Below, piece after piece: positions 42,479-52,640 of a DNA stretch of 64,000 nucleotides. The translations under genes were made by a program, and so were the position numbers. Below the pieces are notes generated by a model. That model worked only from the letters and a program-made list of their open reading frames with translations, ran no database searches and had not been told where the DNA came from. The stretch's first letter is position 1. Each line of letters starts with the position of its first letter. This stretch comes from Mytilinidion resinicola (lineage: Eukaryota; Ascomycota; Dothideomycetes; Mytilinidiales; Mytilinidiaceae), in assembly GCF_010093595.1 (NCBI RefSeq), contig NW_022985460.1, positions 516,853-580,852 on the forward strand. The letters run 5' to 3'.

Positions 42479-42889
42479 ATGGAAAACCTCACTCAACCAA
42501 AGTCCGAAAAGCGCGTTTGTTTTTCAGAAAACACGCAAGTTTCCATAATTCCCGTGGAGCTTGACTCTTTCGCAAATGATGTGCCAGCCCCCGAGCCGTC
42601 TGATGAGGACTGCGAGCTTTCAGAGCGTATGTGGCGCAGCGCTACAGAGATGCAGCGTCGCGTTGATGAGCAGCGCATGCGATCGAAGGTGCAGGGCGAA
42701 ACATCAGCAGGTAAGCCCCTACCGTCTTCTAATAGAGTTATGTTCCAGAAGTCGCAGGAAGATCGAAATTCGGAGATCGAGAAGTCCTTGCAGGACGTCA
42801 AAGCTCTCGGTCGGAAGCTGGAGCGCAAGGCACGGAAGTGGTTTGACAACAAGCTCTTTGCTGGACGGAAGGGAGACCAAAATGACTAA
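42479..42889 (+). CDS. Hypothetical small protein with helical C-terminus
   Basis: A 136-aa protein starting MENLTQPKSEKRVCFSENTQ. The middle is acidic (PAPEPSDEDCELSERMWRSATEMQRRVDEQRMRSK); the last 45 residues (SEIEKSLQDVKALGRKLERKARKWFDNKLF) are predicted amphipathic helix, possibly coiled coil. No family recognised and no signal peptide. The KRVCFSENTQVSIIPVE block looks like a short linear docking motif of the R/K-V-x-F type that binds protein phosphatase 1, but this is speculative. Confidence 0.5.
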   Translation: MENLTQPKSEKRVCFSENTQVSIIPVELDSFANDVPAPEPSDEDCELSERMWRSATEMQRRVDEQRMRSKVQGETSAGKPLPSSNRVMFQKSQEDRNSEIEKSLQDVKALGRKLERKARKWFDNKLFAGRKGDQND

Positions 42890-43375
42890 TATGTCAGTAT
42901 CCCTCCCAGTCTGCTATTTCTGCATATGCGGCGGAATGAGCGTTAATTCATGCCGTAGAGACTCCAATAACATTTTCACCCCCAAGAAACACCTGTCAGC
43001 TGGTTTTGCAGTGTGCACCGATGTAATACTAAATTATCAAATCCGTCTTTGTAGCTGATCCCAACCCTTCAGCGGGGGCTGCTACTGATAATTCTTTCCT
43101 TGAAAATCTCTACTTGGGGTTTATCAAGCGATTGTCACCTCCCTTGTTTGAGGTTTGTACTGTACAATCATTGTGGATACACAAAGCATCAAGCATCCGT
43201 AGGCTGTCAGTACATAGGCGCTGCTGAAAAGTGATGATATAGGTGTAACCCTCTTTGGACTACTCACAGGGAGAGGCGAGAGCTGATGACACAATAGTTA
43301 GTCCACTCCCTCCGTCTGTCAAGTGATATACGACCAACACCACGTATCGAAAACATGACTAAATTTGCTCAGTGA
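42890..43375. other. Intergenic
   Basis: Nothing recognised before the MITE that follows. Confidence 0.4.
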
Positions 43376-43377
43376 TA

Positions 43378-43815
43378 ACGTAGTCGGCAAGCTAGTGGGC
43401 CATGCAAGCTAGTGGGCCACCCAATTTTTGGTGCGATTTAGACCTTTTAGCACCCCAGCAATCTCAACAACTACGAGATATAAAGTATAGCTTTAAGATT
43501 GCATATACTATCTAGCTCATTTTAATAGCTAAGAGAATGTTTGGAGCAGTATAGCAGCGTAATCCTATTATATTGTAGGTATTACTTGATTTTAGGGGCC
43601 AAAACTAGGCAACATTTTACTGCGGCTAAACAGGGCTATCAAGAGATCTAAAAAATTAACAGATGATATTAAAATAACCACGGATATCATTATCCTAAGT
43701 CACAACCTGGAATATTCTGTGATTGTTAAGATTGCTAGGGTGCTAAAAGGTCTAAATCGCACCAATAATTGGGTGGCCCACTAGCTTGCATGGCCCACTA
43801 GCTTGCCGACTACGT
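43378..43815. mobile_element. MITE, 438 bp, about 92-bp inverted ends, TA target duplication
   Basis: Both ends begin ACGTAGTCGGCAAGCTAGTG and match for about 92 bp with three mismatches. TA flanks both sides (43376-43377 and 43816-43817). Each end carries a 15-bp direct subrepeat (GCAAGCTAGTGGGCC twice, at 43387 and 43404 on the left). The interior is AT-rich with no transposase. Fits a non-autonomous Tc1/mariner (Fot1/Pogo-like) element. Confidence 0.88.
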
Positions 43816-43817
43816 TA

Positions 43818-44704
43818 AGTAATACACTTTTACAAAGGGCAGGTATCCTCGTGAGTGAGCAGATTTAACCAGTGATTAGGTGAATGCCAGAGCAAACCTC
43901 GCATCTCTTGCTGGTAATAGAGAAACGCCTGACGATGAGAAGCAGGAGGTACGTGGTCAAGTCGCTAGTGATTCCGAAGGTATTTGCTAGCAGCAAGTCT
44001 AATTCTGTGTTGGGCGGATCCCTAAGGTAACTATATATTTTATTTTATTTTTCGGCAAAATATCAATTCGACCCATGGGTGGACCGACCGGCCGGCTGGT
44101 CCATTCCCATAGTCTAGGGGTTCTACTTGTTCCACCCATACCGTTGACACTACTAGTGCTCGCAGCTTGGGGCCTAGATTATGGGATTCCCCGTCTTGGG
44201 TTCGAATCTCGGTCGACCTTTTTTATTCTCTTTTCGCTTCTCTATCGTCCAATCCATCATCATACACATCCACAGCTTTCACCTCATAGCAGGCTACAGT
44301 GGCCTTCTTTTCAAAAGAGTTCACGACCTCCATGATTTTTCTTTTTCGGGGGGGAGAGGGAGGGGAAGGGGGGGAAGGGGGGCATATTCACCTCGAAACG
44401 GATCATCGATTCGATCTGTAAATTTCTATGAGCTAGCTATGCTAAGTAACATGTTTAATTAAGTACCAGTGTTGGAGAATATTCCTGATGCTCATAAGCT
44501 GGATCCCTTTCTTTGAATGGATGGACCTCGGAAGCCAATAAATGATCTCAGACAACGTGGATCTGCTGGGAAAGCATTGTAGCACCAAAATTGATAGAGG
44601 ATCTCATCTAGCACCCCTTGGTATCGAGCTTATACGATGGAAAGAGGCGTAAGAGTAGAAGCGGCGGCACAATTTTTAACACTGAATAGCGTTACTGACC
44701 CCGT
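43818..44704. other. Intergenic with tRNA-like sequence and G-rich tract
   Basis: Contains Pol III-like boxes at 44110-44217 and a strongly G-rich run at about 44347-44382 that could form a quadruplex. An 86-codon frame here is not supported as a gene. Confidence 0.4.
44110..44217 (+). other. tRNA-like or SINE-like Pol III signature
   Basis: A perfect A box (TAGTCTAGGGG at 44110), a perfect B box (GGTTCGAATCT at about 44199) and a T-run just downstream. The T-arm can fold only with several G-T pairs, and no matching acceptor stem was found. So it is at best a decayed tRNA or a tRNA-derived SINE head. Confidence 0.35.
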
Positions 44705-44706
44705 TA

Positions 44707-44931
44707 CAGTACCAAGACACAAGTTTGGGCAGTCCTTGCAACTGTTTGGGGTTCCTTAATAGGCTTTTAAACTTCCAAATACAATGTAAAGTAAACACAG
44801 TGGAAACTAGACTACCTTTTAACGAAGCTAATACCTACTAGCTGGGGCACTTCTTACAGTGGTGTTGAGCGAGCAAGAGTGTGGCTAGAGCAGTGATATA
44901 CCCGTGTGCCCAGACTTATGACCTAGCACTG
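44707..44931. mobile_element. Mariner-like MITE, copy 2 (225 bp, inverted)
   Basis: Inverted relative of 11854-12086. Ends read CAGTACCAAGACACAAG (left) and CAGTGCTAGGTCATAAG (right, reverse strand). TA flanks at 44705-44706 and 44932-44933 are intact. No coding capacity. Confidence 0.75.
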
Positions 44932-44933
44932 TA

Positions 44934-45272
44934 CCCTCACCAGCCCTTTATAATTTCAATGTTAGTTGGATCTCCCCAAGTAAGAAGCAATGGAGACACA
45001 TACGGCTATGGCGACACACTGATCGTCCATCAAAATTTCGAGTGTGCCTGTTACGGTATAGGGATATTACGCCCGGATATTCACCATAAAAGTCGGACCA
45101 CTTTAGCCGCCACATATGTCTCTTCAACTCACATGGAAAAGACTAGAATCTATTCACTTACCCTTTAAGCTCCCTCAAAGGGTTTTTTCCTCGCGGTCTG
45201 CCTCGAAGAGCTGCAACCTCCACCCATAATCCTCTCCACAACACAACAGTCTCGGTGTCCGAAATAGGGGCC
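44934..45272. other. Intergenic, promoter of zinc-finger-like gene
   Basis: No gene. The frame at 44881-45168 has no recognisable product. Confidence 0.4.
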
Positions 45273-48018
45273 ATGGAAGCCCTTGAACATCAGATCGCAG
45301 TCCATGAGGCGAGCCATGGTGCTCTCCGTCGTGAATTGAAGGCGGCATTGCGTACTGTTGTTGATCTCAATGGTCAGCTTTATGAGTCCGAAAAAGCTGG
45401 AGCGGTAAGTCACTCTTCGTCTACGAACGCCTCCTTGATACTGCTTGGGGTGCCTTTATAAGCTCTAAGCCGTTTGAGCGCAATGTCTTACGCGTTACGT
45501 CTGGATTGACGCCTGGGTTCGAGCCTTGTGATCGGTCGGGCACCCACTTGGGAGTGCATTGAAGCTTTTCAAGCATTGCCAGAGAGGGAAGATAGACTGC
45601 CTAGCGTTGCGCTGTAATACCCTGGCTCTAAGCTCACGATAACCTTCAGGAATTATATCGCCGTTCACAAATCGCAAACCGGCCTGCCCCTGCAGTAGAC
45701 ACTACAAATGTACCCCCGGCGGCTGGTCAAGGAACAAACAATAGCGCAGCACAAGCTATTGGGAGAGGGGGCGGGGCCACCAGCGGGGCCACCACAGAAG
45801 AAGCCGAGCATTTACGGACCGTGAATCGACTAGACAAATACCCAACCGTAGTCCGTTGTGAAGATGGAACTTGGCGCGAGCTGATGTGCAACATCTGCCA
45901 GACGAACTTGAAGGATAATGAAGGTACAGGCAATAAGACCTTCATTCGCGGAGTAGAAAGCTTTCAGTACCAATTGGCACGTGCTCATGGGATATCTTCA
46001 ACCTGGGAGGAAATTCTGGACGATTGCTATCACCGGCAATGGAAGATTGAGGAAATTCTGGCCGTAGTCCGGGGAGATCGAACTGCCCGTCGAGTGCCTC
46101 GCGTCGAAGGCAGAAACTTCAACGTCCAAATCCACCTCATACGCCCACCCACGCAAGAGGAATCCGCTCAACTGAGCGAAATCGATACCTTGGCCAGTTT
46201 CGGTCTCCCAATGGTTGTTCGAACTGCTAAAAACACCTGGAGCGATCTGAGGTGCGGATGGTGTGAGGGCAATGCCCGGAGCGCGGACCAGAGCAGTTCT
46301 CCCGAGTCTCTCGTCTTTCTAAAGGGCGTTGAAGAACTCCAAGATCATATTCTAGAGACCCATTGGGTGGACCTATCGGAAGAGGAGATCTTCAGTCAAT
46401 GTCTTCATAGGTTCTGGAACACCGGTGAGGTCCTCTCGGTGCTTCGGAAAGATACCCGGGGACACCCTTGGGTGGAGAAGATTGAATGTTGGAGACAAAA
46501 AGATGTCAGTAATGCAGTTATACAGGCGAGAAGCCAAGGCCCTACTCTCCGTTCTAGTAGCACTGTTACTCAGGCTGGATCCACTTCAACTTCCACCAGC
46601 CCTTCAGCCTTTCAAGTGTCAAACATCCCGCCCGTTCGTCGAGGCAACGGTACCACCTCTCTATCACAGACGCCCACCGGACCTCAGAATGGCGCTGCAA
46701 CCCCTCCTCCCTCTATTGGACCCATTTCTTCCGCTTACGGCAAATACAACGCTCATCGCCGTAGACATGGTCCATTTCTGCTTAGCCGAGTCATTGACCG
46801 GAATTCTACGCCAAGCACGTCTCCTGAAGCTGGACAGAGTGGTTTACTTGCTTCTATGTCTTCTCGGCCGACTTTTTCAGCTCAAATGCAGGACAGGCCC
46901 GGTCCATTTGCTGGTACCGCGTCTCGTCATCAGGCCAACGGCACAGCTCGCGTATCAACCGCACCTCCGGGAGGTCTTCAAACTCGCACAATTACTACTA
47001 GTAGCGAGTCTGGTCTTTCTGTGGCAGGACAAGGCATTAGAGGTCCAGCTAACGTGGCCTCTCTCACTGGCGCTGCTGCACTTCGCCAAATAAGTGGTAC
47101 AGTGCCTACTCCAGCGACCGCCCCCCCAGAGCAAATGCAACAGATCCTCGCAGCTCTGAGTGCCATGCCTAAGACTTCTGGCCCCAGCTCTGTCCTCGAT
47201 GTTGAAGTCGCAGAGATGGCTGAAGCTATGCCCACATCTTCTGGCTGTAACTTAGCCCTCGGCGTTAAAGTCTCAGAGACAGCCGAAGCTATGCATAAGC
47301 CTTCTAGCTTTAGCTCAGCCCTCGGTGTTGGAGCCTCAGAGTTGAACGAAGCTATGCAACTCGACCCACCCTCACGTCGGCCTGCGGATTCTGCCGCTGT
47401 TATCCAGACAGTGCCATTGCCCTCCGGGTCCAATGGCCCAGTGGAATCGATAACCCGTATCCCCATTCCTGCTTGGCTAGGCTGCGTAGGCCAAGGGTCA
47501 AGTGGCCAGTACGTGGAGCTCATATGCCCCCTCTGCAACGCAAATACGTATCCAGACGATAGATATATTAGAGGCGCCAAGTCGTCCAAGCAGCCCGCGT
47601 ATTTCGGTGGAAAGTTTGGATTCGCTCACCATCTGCGAACATACCACGAGACAAATGCTCCAGAAGACTATAAGGGCACGACTACGGACTGGATCTTGGA
47701 GTACTGTGGTAAGAGAATCATTGGGCTAGATGAGCTCGAGGAACTTATCGCGGAAGGCCCACGGGGTGGACGAAGTAAGAAGTCTTCTCTTGATCGAATA
47801 TGGGGTTATTGCTAATAAGTGGTAGTCCCTCACGTGAAGCCGCCAATCACGGAGCAAGTTGGGTCTTCTCAGAGTACCGGAGGTAAGTGTTGGATAATAC
47901 TGTTCATCTCCCAAGCAACTCAAGAACCCAACTAACTAACGGCGATGTAGACACCGAGGACGACGCGACTGCGTCTCAAGAAAAGCCTCATAAACGCCGC
48001 AAGAAGCTATACAAGTGA
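45273..48018 (+). CDS. Uncharacterised protein with three CX2C...H zinc-finger-like units
   Basis: A 793-aa protein. Exons 45273-45404, 45650-47774, 47826-47882 and 47951-48018; the first intron is 245 nt, the others 51 and 68 nt, and all phases close. Exon 1 encodes a helical leader (MEALEHQIAVHEASHG). Three related units follow. Unit 1 is KYPTVVRCEDGTWRELMCNIC...FQYQLARAHG, unit 2 is GLPMVVRTAKNTWSDLRCGWC...LQDHILETHW, and unit 3 is IPAWLGCVGQ...LICPLC...FAHHLRTYHE. Each is CX2C followed by HX4H, except that unit 1 lacks the first His. Between units 2 and 3 lies a long Ser/Thr/Pro-rich linker with a 21-residue repeat. The C-terminus PHKRRKKLYK is a probable nuclear signal. DNA or protein binding is plausible. 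I do not recognise the family; its only relative here is at 17704-19301. Confidence 0.82.
47162..47350 (+). repeat. Three degenerate 63-bp (21-residue) in-frame repeats
   Basis: Units begin AMPKTSGPSSVLDVEVAEMA, AMPTSSGCNLALGVKVSETA and AMHKPSSFSSALGVGASELN, each 21 residues and starting at 47162, 47225 and 47288. The unit is a multiple of three, so copy-number change keeps the frame. Confidence 0.85.
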
Positions 48019-48782
48019 TCCAGATGTTCATATCCAGGAGTCATGATTTGGCTTTGAAGGTCGGTAATAGTGTTTGCAGGGTGGGCTTGAGGCTAGTCTT
48101 TGTATTCTGTTGATCGTGGGGTTGCTGAGTTAAGCCACTATTAGCTTCCACTCGATACGCGAATTGTAACGGCATGTTATGGCTAGTTTGAATATAGCTA
48201 AACTTACGCTCACTTTAGAGCCCGTAATTCCCTCGTAAGCTTGCATAGAGCGGGGCTCAGACTTGTTCATTCATTCGTTTGCTATCATCATGATATCATC
48301 TGACCTGGCCCAGCATGATCCCAGATCTCGGGCAAAAGACATCGGATGAGGAGGTTGCCCTAGGCCGCAAGGTTGCAAAGTCGCTACGCGAAGCAAAGCG
48401 AATGTCACCATTCTTGGTTGGTAAGTATGGAGTTTCTGCTTTGTTTGCCATTAACTGGCCCTTCTTTGATATGGACGTTGCCACCTGACTTAACAAAGAG
48501 GTGGCGATCACTAATAACACCACTCTGACACCATTCTCCTTTGTGTGAGACTTGGCGTAAGTATTCTTCTTTGTCTCTATTTATCAACCTCGGTGCTTGA
48601 ACTCTTAGACTATGGTAATAACCCTTCGCCTGACATATATGATCACGCGGTCACACCTTTCTCAAAAGGCCTCCTCGCCACATTACCCTCGCTTTTCCGT
48701 CATCGCATTATTACAAACCCGTCATTACCGAAATAACCCAACCATTCATTAGTAACAAGCAAGCCTCTTTACTGCTAAAAGC
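48019..48782. other. Intergenic
   Basis: No gene or repeat recognised. Confidence 0.4.
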
Positions 48783-49403
48783 ATGATCTTAGACCCAATC
48801 TCCTTCGTTCGAAGACCAAGCCTCCCAAATTCTTCAGAAGCCCAGGACGAACAACCAACTAAACCCACCCACAGCCGCTCTGCACATCAATTCTACTCGC
48901 CTTCGCCCGCAAGCAGTAACGCATCCAGCCCCCCGAGTAAGCAGATCCTCCCGTGCGGCTGCTCCCGCTCACACGTCCTGATGTCGCAGCTCGAACGTCC
49001 CGTCGAGGCGGATCAAGAGACTTCGAAAAGCTTGAAGCGCGAGGGCGACGACTTCAAGTTCAATTACTACCTTCCGCATCTTAGCGACCGTAATATCGAT
49101 TTCTACGCGGAGCAGATCCAGAGTCCACGGCATATGCTTGACGATCGGGCCTTTGAGATGGACTCCGCGGTCGAGTTGGGACTGCCGTATATTGATGAGG
49201 GGGACTTTGAGTACTACCCGAGGAGTGACAGGAGTTCCTCGCCGAGCTCACGGGGGAGTGAATCTGAGAGCTCCGATGTCGATGATACATATACACAAGT
49301 TCGTAGTGGAGGTGGATATGCAGGAGAAAAAAAGCAGACGTGGTGCCTGAGGTTCTTGCGGAGCTTGAGGAAAGTCATTAGAAGATCCCCAGGCTTCTTT
49401 TGA
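48783..49403 (+). CDS. Hypothetical protein, Ser-rich with basic C-terminus
   Basis: A 206-aa single-exon protein (MILDPISFVRRPSLPN). The first 65 residues are Ser/Pro-rich. A CGCSRSH block, an ordered-looking centre (DDFKFNYYLPHLSDRNIDFYAEQIQSP, then AVELGLPYIDEGDFEYYP) and an acidic Ser/Asp run (SSRGSESESSDVDD) follow. The last 25 residues are basic and hydrophobic (TWCLRFLRSLRKVIRRSPGFF), which could be an amphipathic membrane-contact helix. No family recognised. Confidence 0.55.
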   Translation: MILDPISFVRRPSLPNSSEAQDEQPTKPTHSRSAHQFYSPSPASSNASSPPSKQILPCGCSRSHVLMSQLERPVEADQETSKSLKREGDDFKFNYYLPHLSDRNIDFYAEQIQSPRHMLDDRAFEMDSAVELGLPYIDEGDFEYYPRSDRSSSPSSRGSESESSDVDDTYTQVRSGGGYAGEKKQTWCLRFLRSLRKVIRRSPGFF

Positions 49404-49728
49404 AGCATCGAAGATTCCACTAGATTTGAAGGCGGTACCCCGGAGAGCTTGGTCAAGGATTAGCATTGCGTATGTTGCATAGTTTCCATAGTTTAATAGA
49501 ATCAATCATAGACATAAGCCGTAGTTCAAAACCTTTATACTTGTCGATCATCGCAAAGGATGAAATCACTAACTTATTTTTTTAGGCAGAAATGATACCA
49601 GCTCGGAGAAAAAGGCTCTGTCTGCCAGTTCACTAAGATGGCTGGCTGTACCTGTTGTTGGCCATCCACTTATTTCGTTAACTAGTAAAGCCGTGTAACC
49701 CTGCTAACTACCTAGATCTGTATGAGTT
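49404..49728. other. Intergenic, convergent gene ends
   Basis: Nothing recognised. Confidence 0.4.
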
Positions 49729-50564
49729 TCACCGCTGCGGGAAGCTGCAATGTTCCCTGTAAATCTCATCAAGCCACCGACTTCTATTATCTTGAGCCCA
49801 GATCCCTGGAAATAAGGCTTTCTGAGCGGCGAACTCGTCTCGAAAGTGGAGATACGACTCAATCTCCATGCTGTTCCGCTTAAGGCAATACTCCAAGAAC
49901 TCTGGTAGAAAATCCTCGTAGGCGGTCCATCCCTGCTCATCATGTTCTTGCGGAGCAAGCTTCACAATAAACACATCTCCCGCCGCTAAGCGATACTCTC
50001 GACAGAAAATAAGTGGGACAGAACTATTTTCCGGGAGATCATCCAATGCGAATGAGAACCATTTCAAGTAGACTCCATTCCAGGCCTCATTTGGTTGACC
50101 CTCAGAAGTCATTTGCTCCAGGTCCCGAAACTCCCATCCCCGTGGTACCTTCCAGAACGCGCGCAGATCGGGCGTTCTCTCGCCATCGATCAAGGCCCGG
50201 GCCGGTTCAGCCCATTCTTGTTCCGGCACGCAGGGATAATTGCGATTACGCGCAGCCACAGGCTGGATAAGTTAAATTGCACCGTAATCATTATGTGGGA
50301 CGTGCGGGGCCGTTCCATTGTGGCGAAACTTCATGCCACGTGTGAGAGATTGCTGATCACCGCTTCCAAGTATCGTGGTGGGACTCGCAGACTCGGATCA
50401 AAGCCTTCTGTAAGTTTGAAAGGTGAAAAGAGCTCGATGGTGGTGCTATGGTGAAGGAATTCTGTTACGCCATGAAAGAAGGCTCTCCGTAAATTAGGCG
50501 CCAAGGCGACAACGCGAACGTAATTTTTCCATAGGAGGGGTTCCAAGGGCTCTTGAGTGGCCAC
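49729..50564 (-). CDS. Hypothetical protein, two exons
   Basis: Exon 1 (50564-50340) encodes MATQEPLEPLLWKNYVRVVALAPNLRRAFFHGV..., and exon 2 (50262-49729) encodes VAARNRNYPCVPEQEWAEPARALIDGE...ending CSFPQR. A 77-nt intron (weak GTGGCA donor, CCAG acceptor) joins them in phase, giving a 252-aa protein. The composition is that of a globular soluble protein (DLPENSSVPLIFCREYRLAAGDVFIVKLAPQ looks like a beta-rich segment). If the donor is wrong, the two parts may be separate and exon 2 would start at its own ATG near 50259. I do not recognise the family. Confidence 0.5.
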
Positions 50565-50897
50565 AGTCAGCTTATATTAAACTATAGGAAATATCGATGT
50601 ATGCACAGAGTCTGAGTTGTTTGAAGTCCATGTACCCTCGTATTTTGCGGTACGGTGGGGGTTGTGCCACCCAGGGACGGACATTAGTGCGTTGCTATCG
50701 AGTGCAATCAGCCACTCATTGTGAAAGAACATCTCACAGTTCAGATACAATGATGAGTATTGTGAGGTCTATTCAAGACAAATAAGTATGGATGAGGGGC
50801 ATGGTTTCGAGGACCATCGACTTCGATAAGAACTTTCTCTAACCTGACTGCAACCATTTCGGAATCAAAAAGCAAGCCTTCAAGTTCTGGGGTCAAG
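50565..50897. other. Intergenic, divergent promoter region
   Basis: Lies between two divergent hypothetical genes. No site recognised. Confidence 0.4.
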
Positions 50898-51803
50898 ATG
50901 AGTTCGCACGCCAACAGTTCCAACCCTGCCCGCCCTTCTAGTTCGCAGCCAATAGGACTAGGAATTGTAGGAATTGACAGTGAGGAGGTTTACATCCCGC
51001 GCGCCAGCATGCTGCCTGCAGATGAATACGCCTATCTCAAAAAGCAGCACGAACTAGCCCAACAAGCATGCAAAGATGAGCCGCTACGAGAGAAACACCG
51101 TAGATTGTCTCAGAAAGCAGACGAAGAGCACAAACTGATAGTGAACCAAGTCAAAATGCGCAGCATGAATGTGCCTAACGCAACAGATGATCGATGGCTG
51201 GATCCCCACTTCGACCCTGACGAACTTCCCGAATACTTGTCGGAGCACTTCCCAACCCATCTGCCACCAGATAAACAGGAACACTACAACCAACGCGCTC
51301 ACGAGGATGATAGGAAATTTGATAGCGGCTATTATCAAGATGATATGACCGAGACGTCTTCCGCAACATGGCGGACACATGGTACTGTGGACGAAGTACT
51401 CGCCACTAGGCTGGCGTATCTAGCAAGGTACGGACAACGACTTAGCTCTGGTACTGATCCAACATTCATGGCCCTAACTGACCCCCCTGTGAAACAGGAA
51501 GTCAAAGCGAAGGTCCAAGAGGAAGTAGTGCAGGATGTCGAGAAGGAGGAGACACCTTCTCAAGACCTCAACAAGCCTCACTCGCCGCTGCCAGTCCATA
51601 AGCCTGCGAAACTTCGGAAGCCTCTCCCAGGGAGTAAGAGAACCCCAACTACTCGACTCTCGATTGATAGCTCGCTAGATTCTTTCTACGAGCAGCCCAC
51701 GAGTGCTTTCAGTGACGATACGATAGCAAGCCCGTTTTCGCCGTTGAGTCCAATCGTTGGGCTTGCAAAAGGCCTCAAGAGGAAAATGAACTCCTCACCC
51801 TAG
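50898..51803 (+). CDS. Hypothetical protein, charged helical and disordered
   Basis: A 301-aa single-exon protein (MSSHANSSNPARPSSSQP). Residues 35-95 are a highly charged helix (DEYAYLKKQHELAQQACKDEPLREKHRRLSQKADEEHKLIVNQVK), likely coiled coil. The middle has a DPHFDPDELPEYLSEHFPTHLPP segment. The C-terminal half is Pro/Lys/Ser-rich and disordered (VQEEVVQDVEKEETPSQDLNKPHSPLPVHKPAKLRKPLPG) and ends with a basic GLAKGLKRKMNSSP. No domain recognised. Probably a lineage-specific gene. Confidence 0.6.
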   Translation: MSSHANSSNPARPSSSQPIGLGIVGIDSEEVYIPRASMLPADEYAYLKKQHELAQQACKDEPLREKHRRLSQKADEEHKLIVNQVKMRSMNVPNATDDRWLDPHFDPDELPEYLSEHFPTHLPPDKQEHYNQRAHEDDRKFDSGYYQDDMTETSSATWRTHGTVDEVLATRLAYLARYGQRLSSGTDPTFMALTDPPVKQEVKAKVQEEVVQDVEKEETPSQDLNKPHSPLPVHKPAKLRKPLPGSKRTPTTRLSIDSSLDSFYEQPTSAFSDDTIASPFSPLSPIVGLAKGLKRKMNSSP

Positions 51804-52640
51804 TGGCCTGGGGATCATGCAAATCGATAATCTCTTCGAGATGTTTGAAGCTATCGAGAGCTCAAGGCTGTGTCAATTCTCCCAGCAAAACGTGAGTCAC
51901 GTGACTGTCTTGTGAACTACTCAATACAATCTTAAACACCACATCTTGTTCCAAATCCCGTTCGTATTTTGAGAATAGCTGATTATGTGTACTTGAACTT
52001 CTGAGTGACAATAATTAATATATTCTATGAAAAGCACAAGTATCGTGGTTCGAGAGATATTGATGGTCTCCGTGCATCTTTGGCTGTGCAATAAAAGGAT
52101 AAAGGTTCGTGCACTGTTATCTGAAGCCATTTACAACCTTTTAAAGATCTGGTACCTAGCTTGCAACAATTGTTTTGTTCGGGTTGTAAACTCGTTGAGC
52201 CACCTCAAGCAGCGCCGCCTACTGCCGTGTAAGACCGTGCTCGAGAGGGGAAAGACACAAAGAGATCCGAACTTCAAGTAAAGGACGAGCCTGCTGGTAA
52301 TCCGAGGGTGTGCGTGCATTGAAACGACTCTCTGAGTGGACTTCACAGTACGATGACGAGATTCTATCGGCGTCCACTCGTCTGTCGCCGCGCGATGCTC
52401 TTCAATAAATTATCAATATTTAACGCCAGACCTACAGCAATCATTTTGTACAATCGGTAGCTTATCGGGGTACCTCAGGCGCTGGCATCAGAGTTGTGAA
52501 GCGGAGACAGAGCCGAGTCGTCACCTTTTGTTTACGTTCTATCAGCGGCTTCTCACCTCAACCCCAACTCAACCTACCTTACCTCACGTCACCAAAACCG
52601 CATTCACCTTCACCTATCATGCTATAACCCACATTTCCTA
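51804..52640. other. Intergenic
   Basis: No gene. CT-rich promoter-like stretch at about 52550-52600 upstream of the next ATG. Confidence 0.4.
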
